Shown piece by piece: positions 16,102 to 26,040 of a stretch of DNA of 64,000 bases (positions within the stretch are counted from its first letter, which is position 1; each line of letters starts with the position of its first letter). A program made the translations under genes and the position numbers. The stretch spans positions 372,001 through 436,000 of the forward strand of contig NZ_JAPJZJ010000001.1 of assembly GCF_028858515.1 (NCBI RefSeq), written 5' to 3'. A model generated the notes under the pieces. That model saw only the letters and a program-made list of their open reading frames with translations. It made no database searches and was not told the origin of the DNA. The DNA comes from Aurantiacibacter sp. D1-12 (GTDB taxonomy: Bacteria > Pseudomonadota > Alphaproteobacteria > Sphingomonadales > Sphingomonadaceae).

Positions 16102-18303
16102 TTAGCTGCGCGTCACTGTAACCTGCATGAATTGCGGCTGGTTCTTCGGCTGGCCTTCGTCACCCAGCGATAGCGGGTAGTTGCCCGGAGGCAGGGCAGC
16201 AAGCGGCATGCCGGCTGCAGCAAGGGCATAGGGCGAGACGCGGTGACGTGTTACCAGACCGCCGGCGCCATCGCTGACAAGCGGTGTTTCGAATTCGACG
16301 GCGAAGGTCGAATCCTTGGATCGGGCTACGGTGCAGACCACCAACTGGCCTCCGCCAAGATCGAGAACCAGTCCGGTGCCCTTGGGGATACCCACAAGGC
16401 CTTCGATCAGCGATCCTGTTTGTGACAGGTCTTTCATGACCGCTTCATAGCGATGATCTTCGTGGATCACGCCGATCCGGCGGAAAACGCTGCGGCGCTC
16501 GCGGCGGTAGGTTTCCGGCCCGTCAGGTTCGATGGTGAAGCCGCCGGTTGCGATACCGTCCAGGATCTGCTCTTGCGGAAGGGCCTTGGAATAGATCCAG
16601 CCCTGCACGTACTCCGCGCCCTTGCTACAGACGATTTCAAGCTGGTCGAAAGCTTCCACGCCTTCCACGGTCACTTCCATGCCGAGGGCCTTCGACAGGC
16701 CAATGATCGCGGTGATAATCTTGGAGCTGTTCTCGTTTTTTTGCGTGCATGAATCGACAAAGCTCTTGTCGACCTTGATCTTGTCGAACGGGGCAGAGCG
16801 CAGGTAGCTGAGCGAGGAATAGCCAGTCCCGAAATCATCGAGTGCGAGGCGAACGCCAAGGCCCTTGAGCGCCTCGAACGTCGCATCGGTTGCATCGGTA
16901 TCGCCCATGAACACTGTTTCGGTGAGCTCGAGCTCGACACGGTCCGGGTCGATCCCGGACTCTGCCAGCGCCTGAGTCACAATGGTGGGGAAGCCCCTGT
17001 TTGCGAACTGCTTGGCCGAAACGTTGACGGCAACGCGTGCCTTTTCCGGCCATCCCATCGCGTCTTCGCAAGCCCGGCGAAGCGCCCACTGGCCGAGCTG
17101 ATTGATCAGATCCGATTCTTCGGCTGCCGGGATGAACACGGCAGGGCTTACCGAGCCGCGTTCGGGATGTTCCCAACGCATCAGTGCTTCGAAACCGACA
17201 ACGTGGTTATCCCTGGTCCGTACAACCGGCTGATAGTGCAATTCCAGCTGGTCGGTCGCCAAGGCCTCGCGCAGATCGTCAAGCAGCTCAGCACGTTCGC
17301 TCTCGCTGTCTTTCAGATCCGCCGAATAGAAGCGATAGGTGCCGCGTCCGCTGTTCTTGGCAGCATAAAGAGCCAGGTCGGCGTTGTGGATGATCTCTTC
17401 GGCCTCTACCCCGTCATAGGGCGCGACAGACACGCCGACAGAAGCGCCGATGATCGCGCGTTTGCCGTCGATCTGGTAGGGTGAAGACAGCATCTGGATG
17501 ATCTTGTCGGATAGGTCGCCCAGCGTTCCGCGATCATCCTCATCGGGCAGCATTACCTGAAACTCATCGCCGCCAAGCCGCGCAATTTCGCCGCGCTCAC
17601 CGATCACGGCTTTCAGGCGGTCTGCAACCTGCCGCAGTAGATCATCGCCCGCCTGATGCCCGAGTGTGTCATTGACCTGCTTGAATTTATCGAGGTCCAT
17701 CATCAGCAAGGCGCACGACCGCTTCGCCGACTTGTAGGCGGCAAGCGTCGATTCCAGCTTGCGGTTCATGCGGTGGCGATTGGCAAGTCCGGTGAGAGAA
17801 TCGTACTCCGCCAGGCGAGAATCCTCACGCGCCCGCTGGTATGCCTGTGTCACGTCTTTCGCGCTGCCGCGATAGCCCAGGAATTTGCCCGAATTATCGA
17901 ACTTGGGATGTCCTGAAAGCGACCACCAACGTTCCTTGCCCGGCGGAAGGTGCCGTTCGGACAGGAGCCTTACGGGCAGGTCGGCAATCTTGTTGCGGGC
18001 CTTGAGCTGGAAATTGAGCGGGCGATCAGATCGGTCGCCGTTATCCGGATCGATCTCGAACAGATCGGCTAGCGGATTGTCGAGCAATGTCGCCAGACCT
18101 TCTTTGAGATGGTCTTCCGCGCTTGGCGAGAAATAGATCAGGCGATCCTCCTGATCCGTCGCCCAAATCCATGAAATACCCGTCTGTTCGAAGTCATCGA
18201 GGACTTGCAGGCGGTTCTGGGTGTCTTCGGCAGAAATGACACGGCTTTCACCGCCCGTCGATGCCGAGCTGCCGAAGCCTTTCAGAAGATTACCAACCGC
18301 CAT
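16102..18303 (-). CDS. PAS-GGDEF-EAL-PilZ cyclic-di-GMP protein
   Basis: 733 residues. A PAS-like domain (about 38-155) precedes a GGDEF domain with intact GGDEF at 244-248 and no RxxD inhibitory site just before it. The EAL domain starts near 345 and has EALMRW at 372-377 plus the downstream DDFGTGYSSL and Glu residues expected for catalysis. The C-terminal domain (about 600-705) is PilZ-like, with RRERR and DLSQTGSLIEG. The protein could therefore make, break and sense cyclic di-GMP; which activity dominates is not visible. No transmembrane segment, so it is cytoplasmic. It ends 6 bases past the convergent decarboxylase stop. Confidence 0.92.
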   Translation of the reverse strand: MAVGNLLKGFGSSASTGGESRVISAEDTQNRLQVLDDFEQTGISWIWATDQEDRLIYFSPSAEDHLKEGLATLLDNPLADLFEIDPDNGDRSDRPLNFQLKARNKIADLPVRLLSERHLPPGKERWWSLSGHPKFDNSGKFLGYRGSAKDVTQAYQRAREDSRLAEYDSLTGLANRHRMNRKLESTLAAYKSAKRSCALLMMDLDKFKQVNDTLGHQAGDDLLRQVADRLKAVIGERGEIARLGGDEFQVMLPDEDDRGTLGDLSDKIIQMLSSPYQIDGKRAIIGASVGVSVAPYDGVEAEEIIHNADLALYAAKNSGRGTYRFYSADLKDSESERAELLDDLREALATDQLELHYQPVVRTRDNHVVGFEALMRWEHPERGSVSPAVFIPAAEESDLINQLGQWALRRACEDAMGWPEKARVAVNVSAKQFANRGFPTIVTQALAESGIDPDRVELELTETVFMGDTDATDATFEALKGLGVRLALDDFGTGYSSLSYLRSAPFDKIKVDKSFVDSCTQKNENSSKIITAIIGLSKALGMEVTVEGVEAFDQLEIVCSKGAEYVQGWIYSKALPQEQILDGIATGGFTIEPDGPETYRRERRSVFRRIGVIHEDHRYEAVMKDLSQTGSLIEGLVGIPKGTGLVLDLGGGQLVVCTVARSKDSTFAVEFETPLVSDGAGGLVTRHRVSPYALAAAGMPLAALPPGNYPLSLGDEGQPKNQPQFMQVTVTRS

Positions 18304-18412
18304 TGAATGCCCGCGTTATCCCAGTTTGCCGGTCTTCCGGCCTTTCAGGACACGCTATGGGGTAATCTTGGTTACCATCGACTTAAAATCGGGCAGGAAT
18401 TGCCGCGCGTTT

Positions 18413-19633
18413 TCAGGCCGCAGCGCGCAGTTCCAGATCCAGCCGGTCCCAGATCTCGACAAGTGCCTTGGTTAACTCGGCCATCATTTCCTCGGTATGC
18501 GCCGGCCCTGGCGTGAAGCGCAGGCGTTCGGTACCACGCGGCACGGTGGGGAAATTGATGGGCTGAACATAGGCGCCGTACTCGGCCAGCAGGATATCGC
18601 TGATCTTCTTGGCACGGACAGGATCGCCCACCATCAGCGGCACGATATGCGTAGTGCTATCCATCACCGGAAGCCCGGCTTCAGCGAAATGACGCTTGAG
18701 CGCAGCTGCACTTCGTTGCTGGGCTTCGCGCTCGAGAGAGCTGGACTTCAGATGCTTCACGGCGGCCAGAACGCCCGCGACGAGGGCAGGGCTGAGCGAG
18801 GTCGTAAAGATGAAGCCGGGAGCGTAGGACCGGATGCAGTCGATCACTTTCTTGCTCGATGCAACGTATCCGCCCATCACGCCGAATGCCTTGCCCAGCG
18901 TTCCTTCGATCAAGTCGATCCTGTGTGCGGCCTCATCCCGCTCCGAAATGCCTCCACCATGCTCTCCGTACATGCCGACGGCGTGAACTTCATCAATGTA
19001 GGTGAGGGCGTTGTACTTATCCGCCAGATCGCAGATCGCGTGAATCGGTGCGATATCGCCGTCCATCGAATAGACACTCTCGAAGGCGATAACCTTGGGC
19101 GTGTCGGCGTCTTCGGCGGCCAACAATTCTTCGAGATGCGCCATATCGTTATGGCGGAACACGCGCTTTTCGCAGCCCGAATTGCGGATGCCGGCGATCA
19201 TGCTGGCGTGGTTGAGCTCATCCGAGAAAATGACGCAGCCAGGAAGCAGCTTGGCAAGCGTACTGAGCGTTGCATCGTTGGAGACATATCCGCTGGTGAA
19301 CAGCAGCGCGGCTTCCTTCCCGTGAAGGTCGGCCAGCTCTTGCTCCAGCTCCACATGGTAGTGTGTATTGCCGCCGATATTGCGTGTGCCGCCAGACCCT
19401 GCGCCAACATCGTGCAGTGCTTCTTCCATCGCACTGATGACCTTGGGATGCTGACCCATCGCGAGGTAATCGTTCGAGCACCACACCGTAATCGGCTTGG
19501 GCCCGTTGTGGCCGGCAAAGCAGCGCGCATTCGGGAACGCACCCTTGTTGCGCAGGATATCGATGAAGACACGGTACCGGCCTTCGGAATGAAGGCGGTC
19601 AATCGCGGAATCGAAGACCTGATCGTAGTTCAT
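18413..19633 (-). CDS. hemA: 5-aminolevulinate synthase
   Basis: A 406-residue alpha-oxoamine synthase condensing glycine and succinyl-CoA to 5-aminolevulinate, the first step of heme synthesis in alphaproteobacteria. TLGKAFG holds the PLP Lys248, and [31 protein letters not shown] and FTTSLSP are family signatures. Length and residue numbering match the Rhodobacter type. The gene is monocistronic in appearance, with about 110 bases on either side. Alternatives such as AONS or KBL are unlikely given the [10 protein letters not shown] and HVELE segments. Confidence 0.97.
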   Translation of the reverse strand: MNYDQVFDSAIDRLHSEGRYRVFIDILRNKGAFPNARCFAGHNGPKPITVWCSNDYLAMGQHPKVISAMEEALHDVGAGSGGTRNIGGNTHYHVELEQELADLHGKEAALLFTSGYVSNDATLSTLAKLLPGCVIFSDELNHASMIAGIRNSGCEKRVFRHNDMAHLEELLAAEDADTPKVIAFESVYSMDGDIAPIHAICDLADKYNALTYIDEVHAVGMYGEHGGGISERDEAAHRIDLIEGTLGKAFGVMGGYVASSKKVIDCIRSYAPGFIFTTSLSPALVAGVLAAVKHLKSSSLEREAQQRSAAALKRHFAEAGLPVMDSTTHIVPLMVGDPVRAKKISDILLAEYGAYVQPINFPTVPRGTERLRFTPGPAHTEEMMAELTKALVEIWDRLDLELRAAA

Positions 19634-19755
19634 CGTTTTTCCAAACGCTGTGCAGCATCGCCATCTCGCGGCGACCGGAAAGTCCGCGCGGCTTAGTCAA
19701 TCGCGGCGCAGGTTTGAAGGCAAAAGTTTGCGAAGAATTCTCAATAGAGTGATCG

Positions 19756-20550
19756 TTAAAGCCGCTCGATAACCGAGAGGCCATAGGGTTGAAGCGCGTG
19801 CGCTAACGTCTGGTCAACCGGGCCGGTCACGATAGCCAGGCCGGGGCCATCGCGTTCGAACGCCTGATCCTGCGTAAGATGGGCCACGCGGTGGGCAATG
19901 CCTGCTGCACCGTCTACGAATCGCACTTCCTGGCCAAAGGCAGCGCGCAGTTGTGCTTCAAGCAGAGGGAAATGGGTGCAGGCCAGCACAACCGTGTCTA
20001 TCTCGGCGTCGCCTGCTTTGCTGCGCAGATCATTCGCCACTTGCTCGAAAATCGCAGGGTCTGGTGTGCCGCCACGAAGCAGCAATTCGGCAGCGTGCAC
20101 CAGTTCGGGTGCGGCGTACCGGATAAGCTTCTTATCCGTAGCAAATTTGGCTTCCAAATCGTCGACATAGCCCTGCCGAATCGTGGCAGCGGTACCAAGC
20201 AGGCCGATGACACCCGTCTTGGTTAGAGCCGCTGCCGGCTTGATCGCAGGGACTGTGCCGACAATCGGAATTTCCAGCACATCGCGCACCATGCCCAGTG
20301 CAATGGTGCTCGCAGTATTGCAGGCGATGCAGATCAGGCGGGGCTGATACCGCTCGGCAAGGCGACCGAGCAGCCCTGCAACCCGCGCCGCAATCTCCGC
20401 CTCGGTCTTCTCGCCATAGGGCAGTCCGGCAAGGTCTGCAGCATAGATGACCGGCGCATCAGGGAGCGTTTCCCTGACCGCTGCAAGCACCGACAACCCG
20501 CCAAAGCCGGAATCGAAAAGCAGGATCGGGGATTGTGCGGAAACGATCAT
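19756..20550 (-). CDS. murI: Glutamate racemase
   Basis: 264 residues from the ATG at 20550; the open frame continues upstream to 20901 but that part lies antisense to plsY and has no family similarity. LFDSGFGGLSVL is the N-terminal signature. The two catalytic cysteines are Cys77 (CIACNTAS) and Cys191 (LACTHFPLL). It makes D-glutamate for peptidoglycan. It is divergent from plsY with an 83-base gap. The fold and length are normal. Confidence 0.96.
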   Translation of the reverse strand: MIVSAQSPILLFDSGFGGLSVLAAVRETLPDAPVIYAADLAGLPYGEKTEAEIAARVAGLLGRLAERYQPRLICIACNTASTIALGMVRDVLEIPIVGTVPAIKPAAALTKTGVIGLLGTAATIRQGYVDDLEAKFATDKKLIRYAAPELVHAAELLLRGGTPDPAIFEQVANDLRSKAGDAEIDTVVLACTHFPLLEAQLRAAFGQEVRFVDGAAGIAHRVAHLTQDQAFERDGPGLAIVTGPVDQTLAHALQPYGLSVIERL

Positions 20551-20633
20551 TTGATCGCAGCGCCTAGAGCCTTCCTCCATTTTCGACAAGGTTGGGCGTT
20601 CCCAAGAGTTTGCGAAGGGGCTAGGGTCTCCGC

Positions 20634-21242
20634 ATGGACTTCTTGCTCGCACTCCTGCTCGGTTACGCGTTTGGTTCGGTGCCTTTCGGCTTGCTGCTCT
20701 CCAAGGCAGCGGGGATGGGGGACATCCGCAATATCGGATCTGGCAACATCGGCGCGACGAACGTACTGCGCACGGGGAATAAGGGTTTGGCAGCGGCGAC
20801 GCTGTTGCTGGACTTCGCCAAAGGGCTGGTGCCGGTGCTGATCGCTGCGTGGATATGGAGCTACATCCGGCCTGCTGATCTAGTTTGGCAGTGCATGTCA
20901 CTCGCCGCTCTCGGTGCGGTTCTGGGGCACTGCTTTCCGGTCTGGCTCAAGTTCAAAGGCGGCAAAGGTGTTGCGACTAATGCCGGGGTCAGCTTCGGGC
21001 TCGCCTGGCCTATCGGGCTCGCATACGCGGTGGTCTGGGTCGCAGTGCTGGCGATCGGCCAGATTTCCTCTGTCGCCGGGATGAGCGCCGTGGTGGCAGC
21101 GGCGATTGCGGCATATGCTCTCGGTTTCCAGCAATTTGTGCCTGTCCTTGCGCTGATCGCTGTGCTGATCATCTGGCTGCATCGCGCGAATATCGGGCGA
21201 CTGATGAAGGGTGAGGAGCCAAAGGTCGGCAGCAAAAAGTGA
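20634..21242 (+). CDS. plsY: Acyl-phosphate:glycerol-3-phosphate acyltransferase
   Basis: A 202-residue membrane protein with five predicted helices. GSGNIGATNVLRTGNK (motif 1), KGGKGVATNAG (motif 2) and the GxxxGHCFPVWLKF region are PlsY hallmarks. It adds the first acyl chain of phospholipids using acyl-phosphate. The stop overlaps the dprA GTG by 4 bases, an arrangement common in alphaproteobacteria. Confidence 0.96.
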   Translation: MDFLLALLLGYAFGSVPFGLLLSKAAGMGDIRNIGSGNIGATNVLRTGNKGLAAATLLLDFAKGLVPVLIAAWIWSYIRPADLVWQCMSLAALGAVLGHCFPVWLKFKGGKGVATNAGVSFGLAWPIGLAYAVVWVAVLAIGQISSVAGMSAVVAAAIAAYALGFQQFVPVLALIAVLIIWLHRANIGRLMKGEEPKVGSKK

Positions 21243-22363
21243 GCGAGGGCGGGGGCACCACCACAACTTCGATTTCGCAGGAGGAGGCGTTTGCGCGTAT
21301 CCGCCTGCTGCGCTCCGCCAATATCGGCCCTGTTTCCTATGCCCAGCTGTTGCGGCGTTTCGGCAATGCGATCGCCGCACTAGAAGCGCTGCCTGATCTC
21401 GCGAGGCGTGGGGCGAAACGGGATTACAGGCCAGCTGCCCGGTCTCGCATTGAGAATGAGGTGGCGGCGGCGCGGGAAGAGCGCGCGCGATATGTGTTTC
21501 ACGATAGTTCGGACTATCCCGCCTTGCTCGGCAAAATGGAGGGTGCTCCGCCGATCCTGACCGTGCGTGGGGATATGGCGCTGGCCGCAAAACCCTGCGT
21601 GGCGATGGTCGGTGCGCGCAATGCTTCTGCAGCTGCGGTCAAGCTGGCGCGCGACTTTGCGCGGGAGCTAGGGCAGGGTGGGTTCACCGTCGTTTCCGGG
21701 CTCGCGCGCGGGATCGACGGAGCCTGTCACGAAGGCGCGATGCCGCACACCATCGGTGTAATCGCAAGCGGGATCGACATCGCCTACCCGCCGCAGCATG
21801 CGAAGTTGCAGGAGCAGATCGCGAGCGACGCCCTGCTGATCGCCGAGGAGCCGCCTGGCACCCAACCGCGCGGCCAGCATTTTCCCAAGCGCAACCGCAT
21901 TATTGCGGGGCTGGCCGGCGGAACGCTTGTGGTGGAGGCGGCGACAAAGTCCGGCTCGCTCATCACGGCGCGGCTGGCGGGAGAAGCGGGACGCGAGGTG
22001 ATGGCTATACCCGGAAGCCCTCTCGAAGCACGTAGCCAAGGTTGCAACCACCTGATCCGCGAAGGCGCGGTTCTGGTGCAATCGGCGGACGACGTGATGG
22101 AGCTACTTTCCGGCTACGACGGCTCGCCGCTGTCATCATTCCACGAGCCCGTCAGTCCCACGGATTACGGAGATTTTTCGGAGGATGAGGCCGCCAATGG
22201 TGCAGACATTGCCGACCTTCTGACTACCGCTCCTGTTGCAGTGGATGAACTGATCCGCCAATCAGGCGAAAGTGCCGGCGCTGTGCAGATGGCGCTGTTA
22301 GAGCTTGAGATTGCGGGTAATTTGGTCAGACATGCGGGCGGAAGGGTTAGCCTAGCAGGCTGA
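21239..22363 (+). CDS. dprA: DNA processing protein DprA
   Basis: 374 residues from a GTG overlapping the plsY stop (GTGA). The N-terminal helical domain (about 1-90) precedes a Rossmann-like DprA core with GARNASAAAVKLAR, SGLARGIDGACH, PPQHAKL and FPKRNRIIAGLAGG, and a C-terminal winged helix (about 320-374, LLTTAPVAVDELIRQSG). DprA loads RecA on single-stranded DNA during transformation. No competence genes adjoin it, and the plsY-dprA-topA order is typical of alphaproteobacteria. Confidence 0.95.
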   Translation: MSEGGGTTTTSISQEEAFARIRLLRSANIGPVSYAQLLRRFGNAIAALEALPDLARRGAKRDYRPAARSRIENEVAAAREERARYVFHDSSDYPALLGKMEGAPPILTVRGDMALAAKPCVAMVGARNASAAAVKLARDFARELGQGGFTVVSGLARGIDGACHEGAMPHTIGVIASGIDIAYPPQHAKLQEQIASDALLIAEEPPGTQPRGQHFPKRNRIIAGLAGGTLVVEAATKSGSLITARLAGEAGREVMAIPGSPLEARSQGCNHLIREGAVLVQSADDVMELLSGYDGSPLSSFHEPVSPTDYGDFSEDEAANGADIADLLTTAPVAVDELIRQSGESAGAVQMALLELEIAGNLVRHAGGRVSLAG

Positions 22364-22384
22364 TCGATAGATGAGAAAGCACAC

Positions 22385-23056
22385 ATGAGCTTCGTCCAGC
22401 AAAAGCGCGCCAATGTCTTTGACCTGCTCGCCGGAGCATTTCGCGAGCTGTCAGAGATCCGCAAGGAGCTGGCGATCTACTTCGTCATCTTCGCCGCGTT
22501 GCTCTTGTTTCCGACTCGATGGATCGGTCTGGGTTCGAGTCTTGTAAGTTCGTTGGTGCTGTTCCTCGGTTATTTCGTGGCGCAGTATTGGCTCTACCAA
22601 GCAATGTTGCGCAAAGCCGGCATGCTGCAGGATGGTAAGTGGCGGATCGTCGAATTCTTTGTAATGGCTCTGGTGCTGATCGTGCCGATCTCAATCGGGC
22701 TCAACCTGTTTGTCATCCCCGGCCTGATCCTTATCGCCAAATGGATCATGGCACCCACCTACCTGGTCGCACAGAAGCGAAACCTTATTCAGGCTATCGG
22801 GGAAAGCTGGAGTGCCAGTTCGGAAAACAGCGTTGCTCTTACTCTCGCTGCTACTGTGATATGCGTAATTTGGGGCCTGTCGTTTGGCCTCGCCGCGGCG
22901 CTTATCGGGCTGGCGGATGTGATGGACGTGGTGGCCGGGGATGATCTCTTCTGGCTCTGGGTGTATTTCCTGCCAGTACTGCTCGCGGGTCTGTCCATGT
23001 CGGCCTATCGCCAGCTGAGCGATGAAACCGCCTCGCTGACCGAAGTCTTTGCTTGA
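22385..23056 (+). CDS. Polytopic membrane protein of unknown function
   Basis: A 223-residue protein with about six hydrophobic segments, starting near residue 28. The middle NLFVIPGLILIAKWIMAPTYLVAQKRNLIQAIGESW resembles the glycerophosphodiester-phosphodiesterase membrane domain/YciC-type proteins, in which a P-G-L-x(7)-W and a polar loop precede a short helical repeat; I state this only as a resemblance. It starts 22 bases after dprA and could be in its operon. It holds no recognised catalytic motif. Confidence 0.75.
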   Translation: MSFVQQKRANVFDLLAGAFRELSEIRKELAIYFVIFAALLLFPTRWIGLGSSLVSSLVLFLGYFVAQYWLYQAMLRKAGMLQDGKWRIVEFFVMALVLIVPISIGLNLFVIPGLILIAKWIMAPTYLVAQKRNLIQAIGESWSASSENSVALTLAATVICVIWGLSFGLAAALIGLADVMDVVAGDDLFWLWVYFLPVLLAGLSMSAYRQLSDETASLTEVFA

Positions 23057-23152
23057 TTTTGCACGTCCGTGTCTCCACCCGCTTGACGAAACCGTGAAAC
23101 CCGCACCACCCTCGCGCGTACGTACACGTGTAGGGACACCCATCGGAATATT

Positions 23153-25693
23153 ATGCAGCTCGTTATTGTTGAGTCGCCCGCCAAGGCGAAAACCATCGAG
23201 AAATATCTGGGCAAGAACTTCAAGGTTCTCGCCAGCTACGGCCATGTGCGCGATCTGCCGCCCAAGGATGGCAGCGTTCGCCCGGATGAAGATTTCGCGA
23301 TGGACTGGGAAGTCTATGCCGACCAGCGCAACCGAAAGCAGGTAAAAGCTATTGCCGATGCGGCAAAGGATTCGGATCGCCTGATTCTGGCAACTGACCC
23401 TGACCGTGAAGGTGAGGCCATCAGTTGGCACGTGCTGGAGCTGCTGAAGAAGCGCAAGGCTTTGCCTTCCGCAGTAGAGCGCGTGACGTTCAACGCGATC
23501 ACCAAAAAGGCGGTGACCGACGCGATGAAAGCGCCGCGCGAGCTCGATCAGGATCTGATCGACGCTTACCTCGGGCGTCGCGCACTCGATTATCTGTTCG
23601 GGTTTACGCTCTCGCCTGTCCTGTGGCGCAAGCTGCCCGGCGCAAAGTCCGCCGGCCGTGTGCAATCGGTCGCCCTGCGCCTGATCTGCGAACGTGAACG
23701 TGAAATCGAAGTCTTTAAAGCGGACGAATACTGGTCCGTTGTCGCCAAGATGGAGCACGACGGGACGGCCTTTGATGGTCGCCTTGTCCGCTATGACGGC
23801 AAGAAGCTTGAGAAGCTCACACTCGGTAACAAGGGCGATGCTGATGCTGCGAAAGCCGCTGTCGAGCAGGGCCGCTTTACCGTGGAAGAGGTGGAGACCA
23901 AGCCACTCAAGCGCAGCCCGGCACCGCCGTTCACTACCTCGACCCTGCAACAGGAGGCCGCGCGCAAGCTGGGATTCTCGGCCAGCCACACGATGCGCTG
24001 TGCTCAGTCGCTCTATGAAGCGGGAGCGATCACATATATGCGTACCGATGGTGTGCAGATGGATATGAGCGCCATTATGGCGGCGCGTGATGCCATCGCG
24101 GACCGGTTTGCCGAGGATTACCGTCCCGAAAAGCCACGCTTCTACCAGTCAAAGGCGAAGAATGCGCAGGAAGCGCACGAGGCGATCCGTCCGACAAGCT
24201 TCAAGAAGGATCGCGCCGGTTCGGGAGACGAGGCGAAGCTGTATGACCTGATCTACAAGCGCGCGATGGCGAGCCAGATGGCGACTGCTCAACTTGAGCG
24301 TACCACTGTCACCATGCGCGATCCGACCGGCAAGCATGAGTTGCGCGCTACCGGGCAGGTTGTGAAATTCCCGGGCTTCCTGGCGGTTTATTCGGAAAGT
24401 TTCGACGACAAGTCAGACAATGACGATGACAATCTGCTGCCGGTGATGCGCAGGGGCGATGCTCCGGCGAAGAAGACTGTCGAGGCGACCCAACACTTCA
24501 CCCAGCCGCCGCCGCGTTTCTCCGAAGCTTCGCTGGTCAAGCGGCTCGAAGAACTCGGCATCGGGCGCCCGTCAACCTATGCTTCCACCATTCAGACGTT
24601 GCGTGATCGTGATTACGTGCGGATGGAAAAAAATCGTTTTTTTGCAGAAGATTCCGGACGACTTCTCACAGCATTCCTTGAGCGTTTCTTCCCCCGCTAC
24701 GTGGCCTATGACTTCACGGCAGAGCTGGAAGAGGAGCTGGACGATGTTTCCGGCGGGCGAGCAGAATACAAGGCGTTGCTGAGCACTTTCTGGCGTGACT
24801 TCAAGCCGAAGAGCGATGAGGTGATGGAACGCCAGCCTTCGGAAGTGACCGAGGTGCTGGACGAGTTTCTTGCCGACTTCCTCTTCCCGGAACGCGAAGA
24901 TGGGAAACCACCACGCTGGTGTCCGCTATGTGCCGAACAGGGCCGCGAGGGCGGCGAACTGCATCTGCGCGGCGGCCGATATGGCGCCTTTATCGGGTGC
25001 GAGAACTATCCGGAGTGCAACTTCCGCCGCAAATTCGGCCAGCCTGGCAGCGATGATGGATCGGACGATGGCGCGATGGGTGAGCACCCTGAAACGGGCG
25101 AGACGATTGAGCGCAAGTCAGGCCGCTTCGGACCGTACGTGCAGATGGGTACCGGAAAAGATGCCAAGCGTGCCTCCATCCCTAAGGATATCGACGATTT
25201 CGATCTCGAATGGGCGGTCAAGATGCTCGGGCTTCCTCGCGTGATCGGGCCACACCCGGAAACGGGCAAGGATATCGAGGCCGGTTCATGGCGCTATGGC
25301 CCCGCTGTCCGTCATGATGGCACTTACGGCAAGCTGCAGAACACCCGCGAGATCTTTGAGATCGGCATGAACCGCGCGGTTGACCTGCTGGCAGAAGCTG
25401 CATCGCAAAAAGGCGGGCGAGGGCGTGGCAGCCGCGAACCGCTGAAGGTGCTCGGCAAAACCGAGGCTGGTGACGATGTGAAGCTGATGGACGGACGTTA
25501 TGGCCCCTACATCACCGACGGAAATGTCAACGCGACGATACCGAAGGATAAAGACAAAGGCGCTCTCACACTGGAAGAGGCGCTTACTCTGATCGCGGAG
25601 AAGGCAGCTAAAGGCCCGGCGAAGAAGCGCAAGCGCAAGGCTCCTGCCAAGAAGAAAGCGGCTCCGAAGAAGAAGGCTGCGGCCAAGAAATAG
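23153..25693 (+). CDS. topA: DNA topoisomerase I
   Basis: 846 residues. The TOPRIM domain occupies about 1-110 (VESPAKAKTIEKYLG, TDPDREGE at 81-88). The catalytic Tyr295 lies in ITYMRTDG, and SAGRVQSVALRLICERE is a type-IA signature. The C-terminal part includes a Cys4 zinc-finger-like segment (CPLCAEQ and CENYPEC) and several FGPYVQMG/YGPYI-type repeats. The last 25 residues are Lys/Ala/Pro-rich, a common bacterial TopA tail that binds DNA. It relaxes negative supercoils. The 96-base leader carries no obvious structure. Confidence 0.97.
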   Translation: MQLVIVESPAKAKTIEKYLGKNFKVLASYGHVRDLPPKDGSVRPDEDFAMDWEVYADQRNRKQVKAIADAAKDSDRLILATDPDREGEAISWHVLELLKKRKALPSAVERVTFNAITKKAVTDAMKAPRELDQDLIDAYLGRRALDYLFGFTLSPVLWRKLPGAKSAGRVQSVALRLICEREREIEVFKADEYWSVVAKMEHDGTAFDGRLVRYDGKKLEKLTLGNKGDADAAKAAVEQGRFTVEEVETKPLKRSPAPPFTTSTLQQEAARKLGFSASHTMRCAQSLYEAGAITYMRTDGVQMDMSAIMAARDAIADRFAEDYRPEKPRFYQSKAKNAQEAHEAIRPTSFKKDRAGSGDEAKLYDLIYKRAMASQMATAQLERTTVTMRDPTGKHELRATGQVVKFPGFLAVYSESFDDKSDNDDDNLLPVMRRGDAPAKKTVEATQHFTQPPPRFSEASLVKRLEELGIGRPSTYASTIQTLRDRDYVRMEKNRFFAEDSGRLLTAFLERFFPRYVAYDFTAELEEELDDVSGGRAEYKALLSTFWRDFKPKSDEVMERQPSEVTEVLDEFLADFLFPEREDGKPPRWCPLCAEQGREGGELHLRGGRYGAFIGCENYPECNFRRKFGQPGSDDGSDDGAMGEHPETGETIERKSGRFGPYVQMGTGKDAKRASIPKDIDDFDLEWAVKMLGLPRVIGPHPETGKDIEAGSWRYGPAVRHDGTYGKLQNTREIFEIGMNRAVDLLAEAASQKGGRGRGSREPLKVLGKTEAGDDVKLMDGRYGPYITDGNVNATIPKDKDKGALTLEEALTLIAEKAAKGPAKKRKRKAPAKKKAAPKKKAAAKK

Positions 25694-25788
25694 GCGTGTT
25701 TGGCAGCGTGTTTCGAAAGCGCATTGTTTGTTGGTAAATAATCAAGAAATGCCCGCTAGGCAGGGGCCTTCAATCGAGGACCTGTCTA

Positions 25789-26028
25789 GTGATCGAGATC
25801 GAAATTCAGAACGAGACGCACCAGACGCAACAGCGTCTGCGCTTTGCATCGGTGCCGCGCATCGGTGAAGGTATTCGCCTGCGCGAAGAGAGCGGTGTTT
25901 ACGAGCAGTATGACGTGCTCGACGTGTGGTACCAGAAGGCCGAATTCGGCGATGTCTGGACACCTTACATCCATGTCCGCGCGGCTTCCGCCGCTTCGGT
26001 GACTGCTGTCGCTGGCGGCCGGTTTTAA
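25789..26028 (+). CDS. Small conserved-looking protein of unknown function
   Basis: A 79-residue protein from a GTG. It has alternating charged and hydrophobic strands (IEIEIQNET, RLRFASVPRIGEGIRL, EQYDVLDVWYQKAEF) and no signal or membrane segment. It could be a small beta-barrel (SH3-like) cytoplasmic protein. It lies 13 bases before the response regulator gene and is probably cotranscribed with it. I do not recognise a family. It is long enough and has typical codon use, so I judge it real. Confidence 0.7.
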   Translation: MIEIEIQNETHQTQQRLRFASVPRIGEGIRLREESGVYEQYDVLDVWYQKAEFGDVWTPYIHVRAASAASVTAVAGGRF

Positions 26029-26040
26029 GGGGACGCGACG

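Noticed and set aside
22691-23989. 432-codon minus-strand frame
   Set aside because: Overlaps topA and the membrane protein antisense; shadow.
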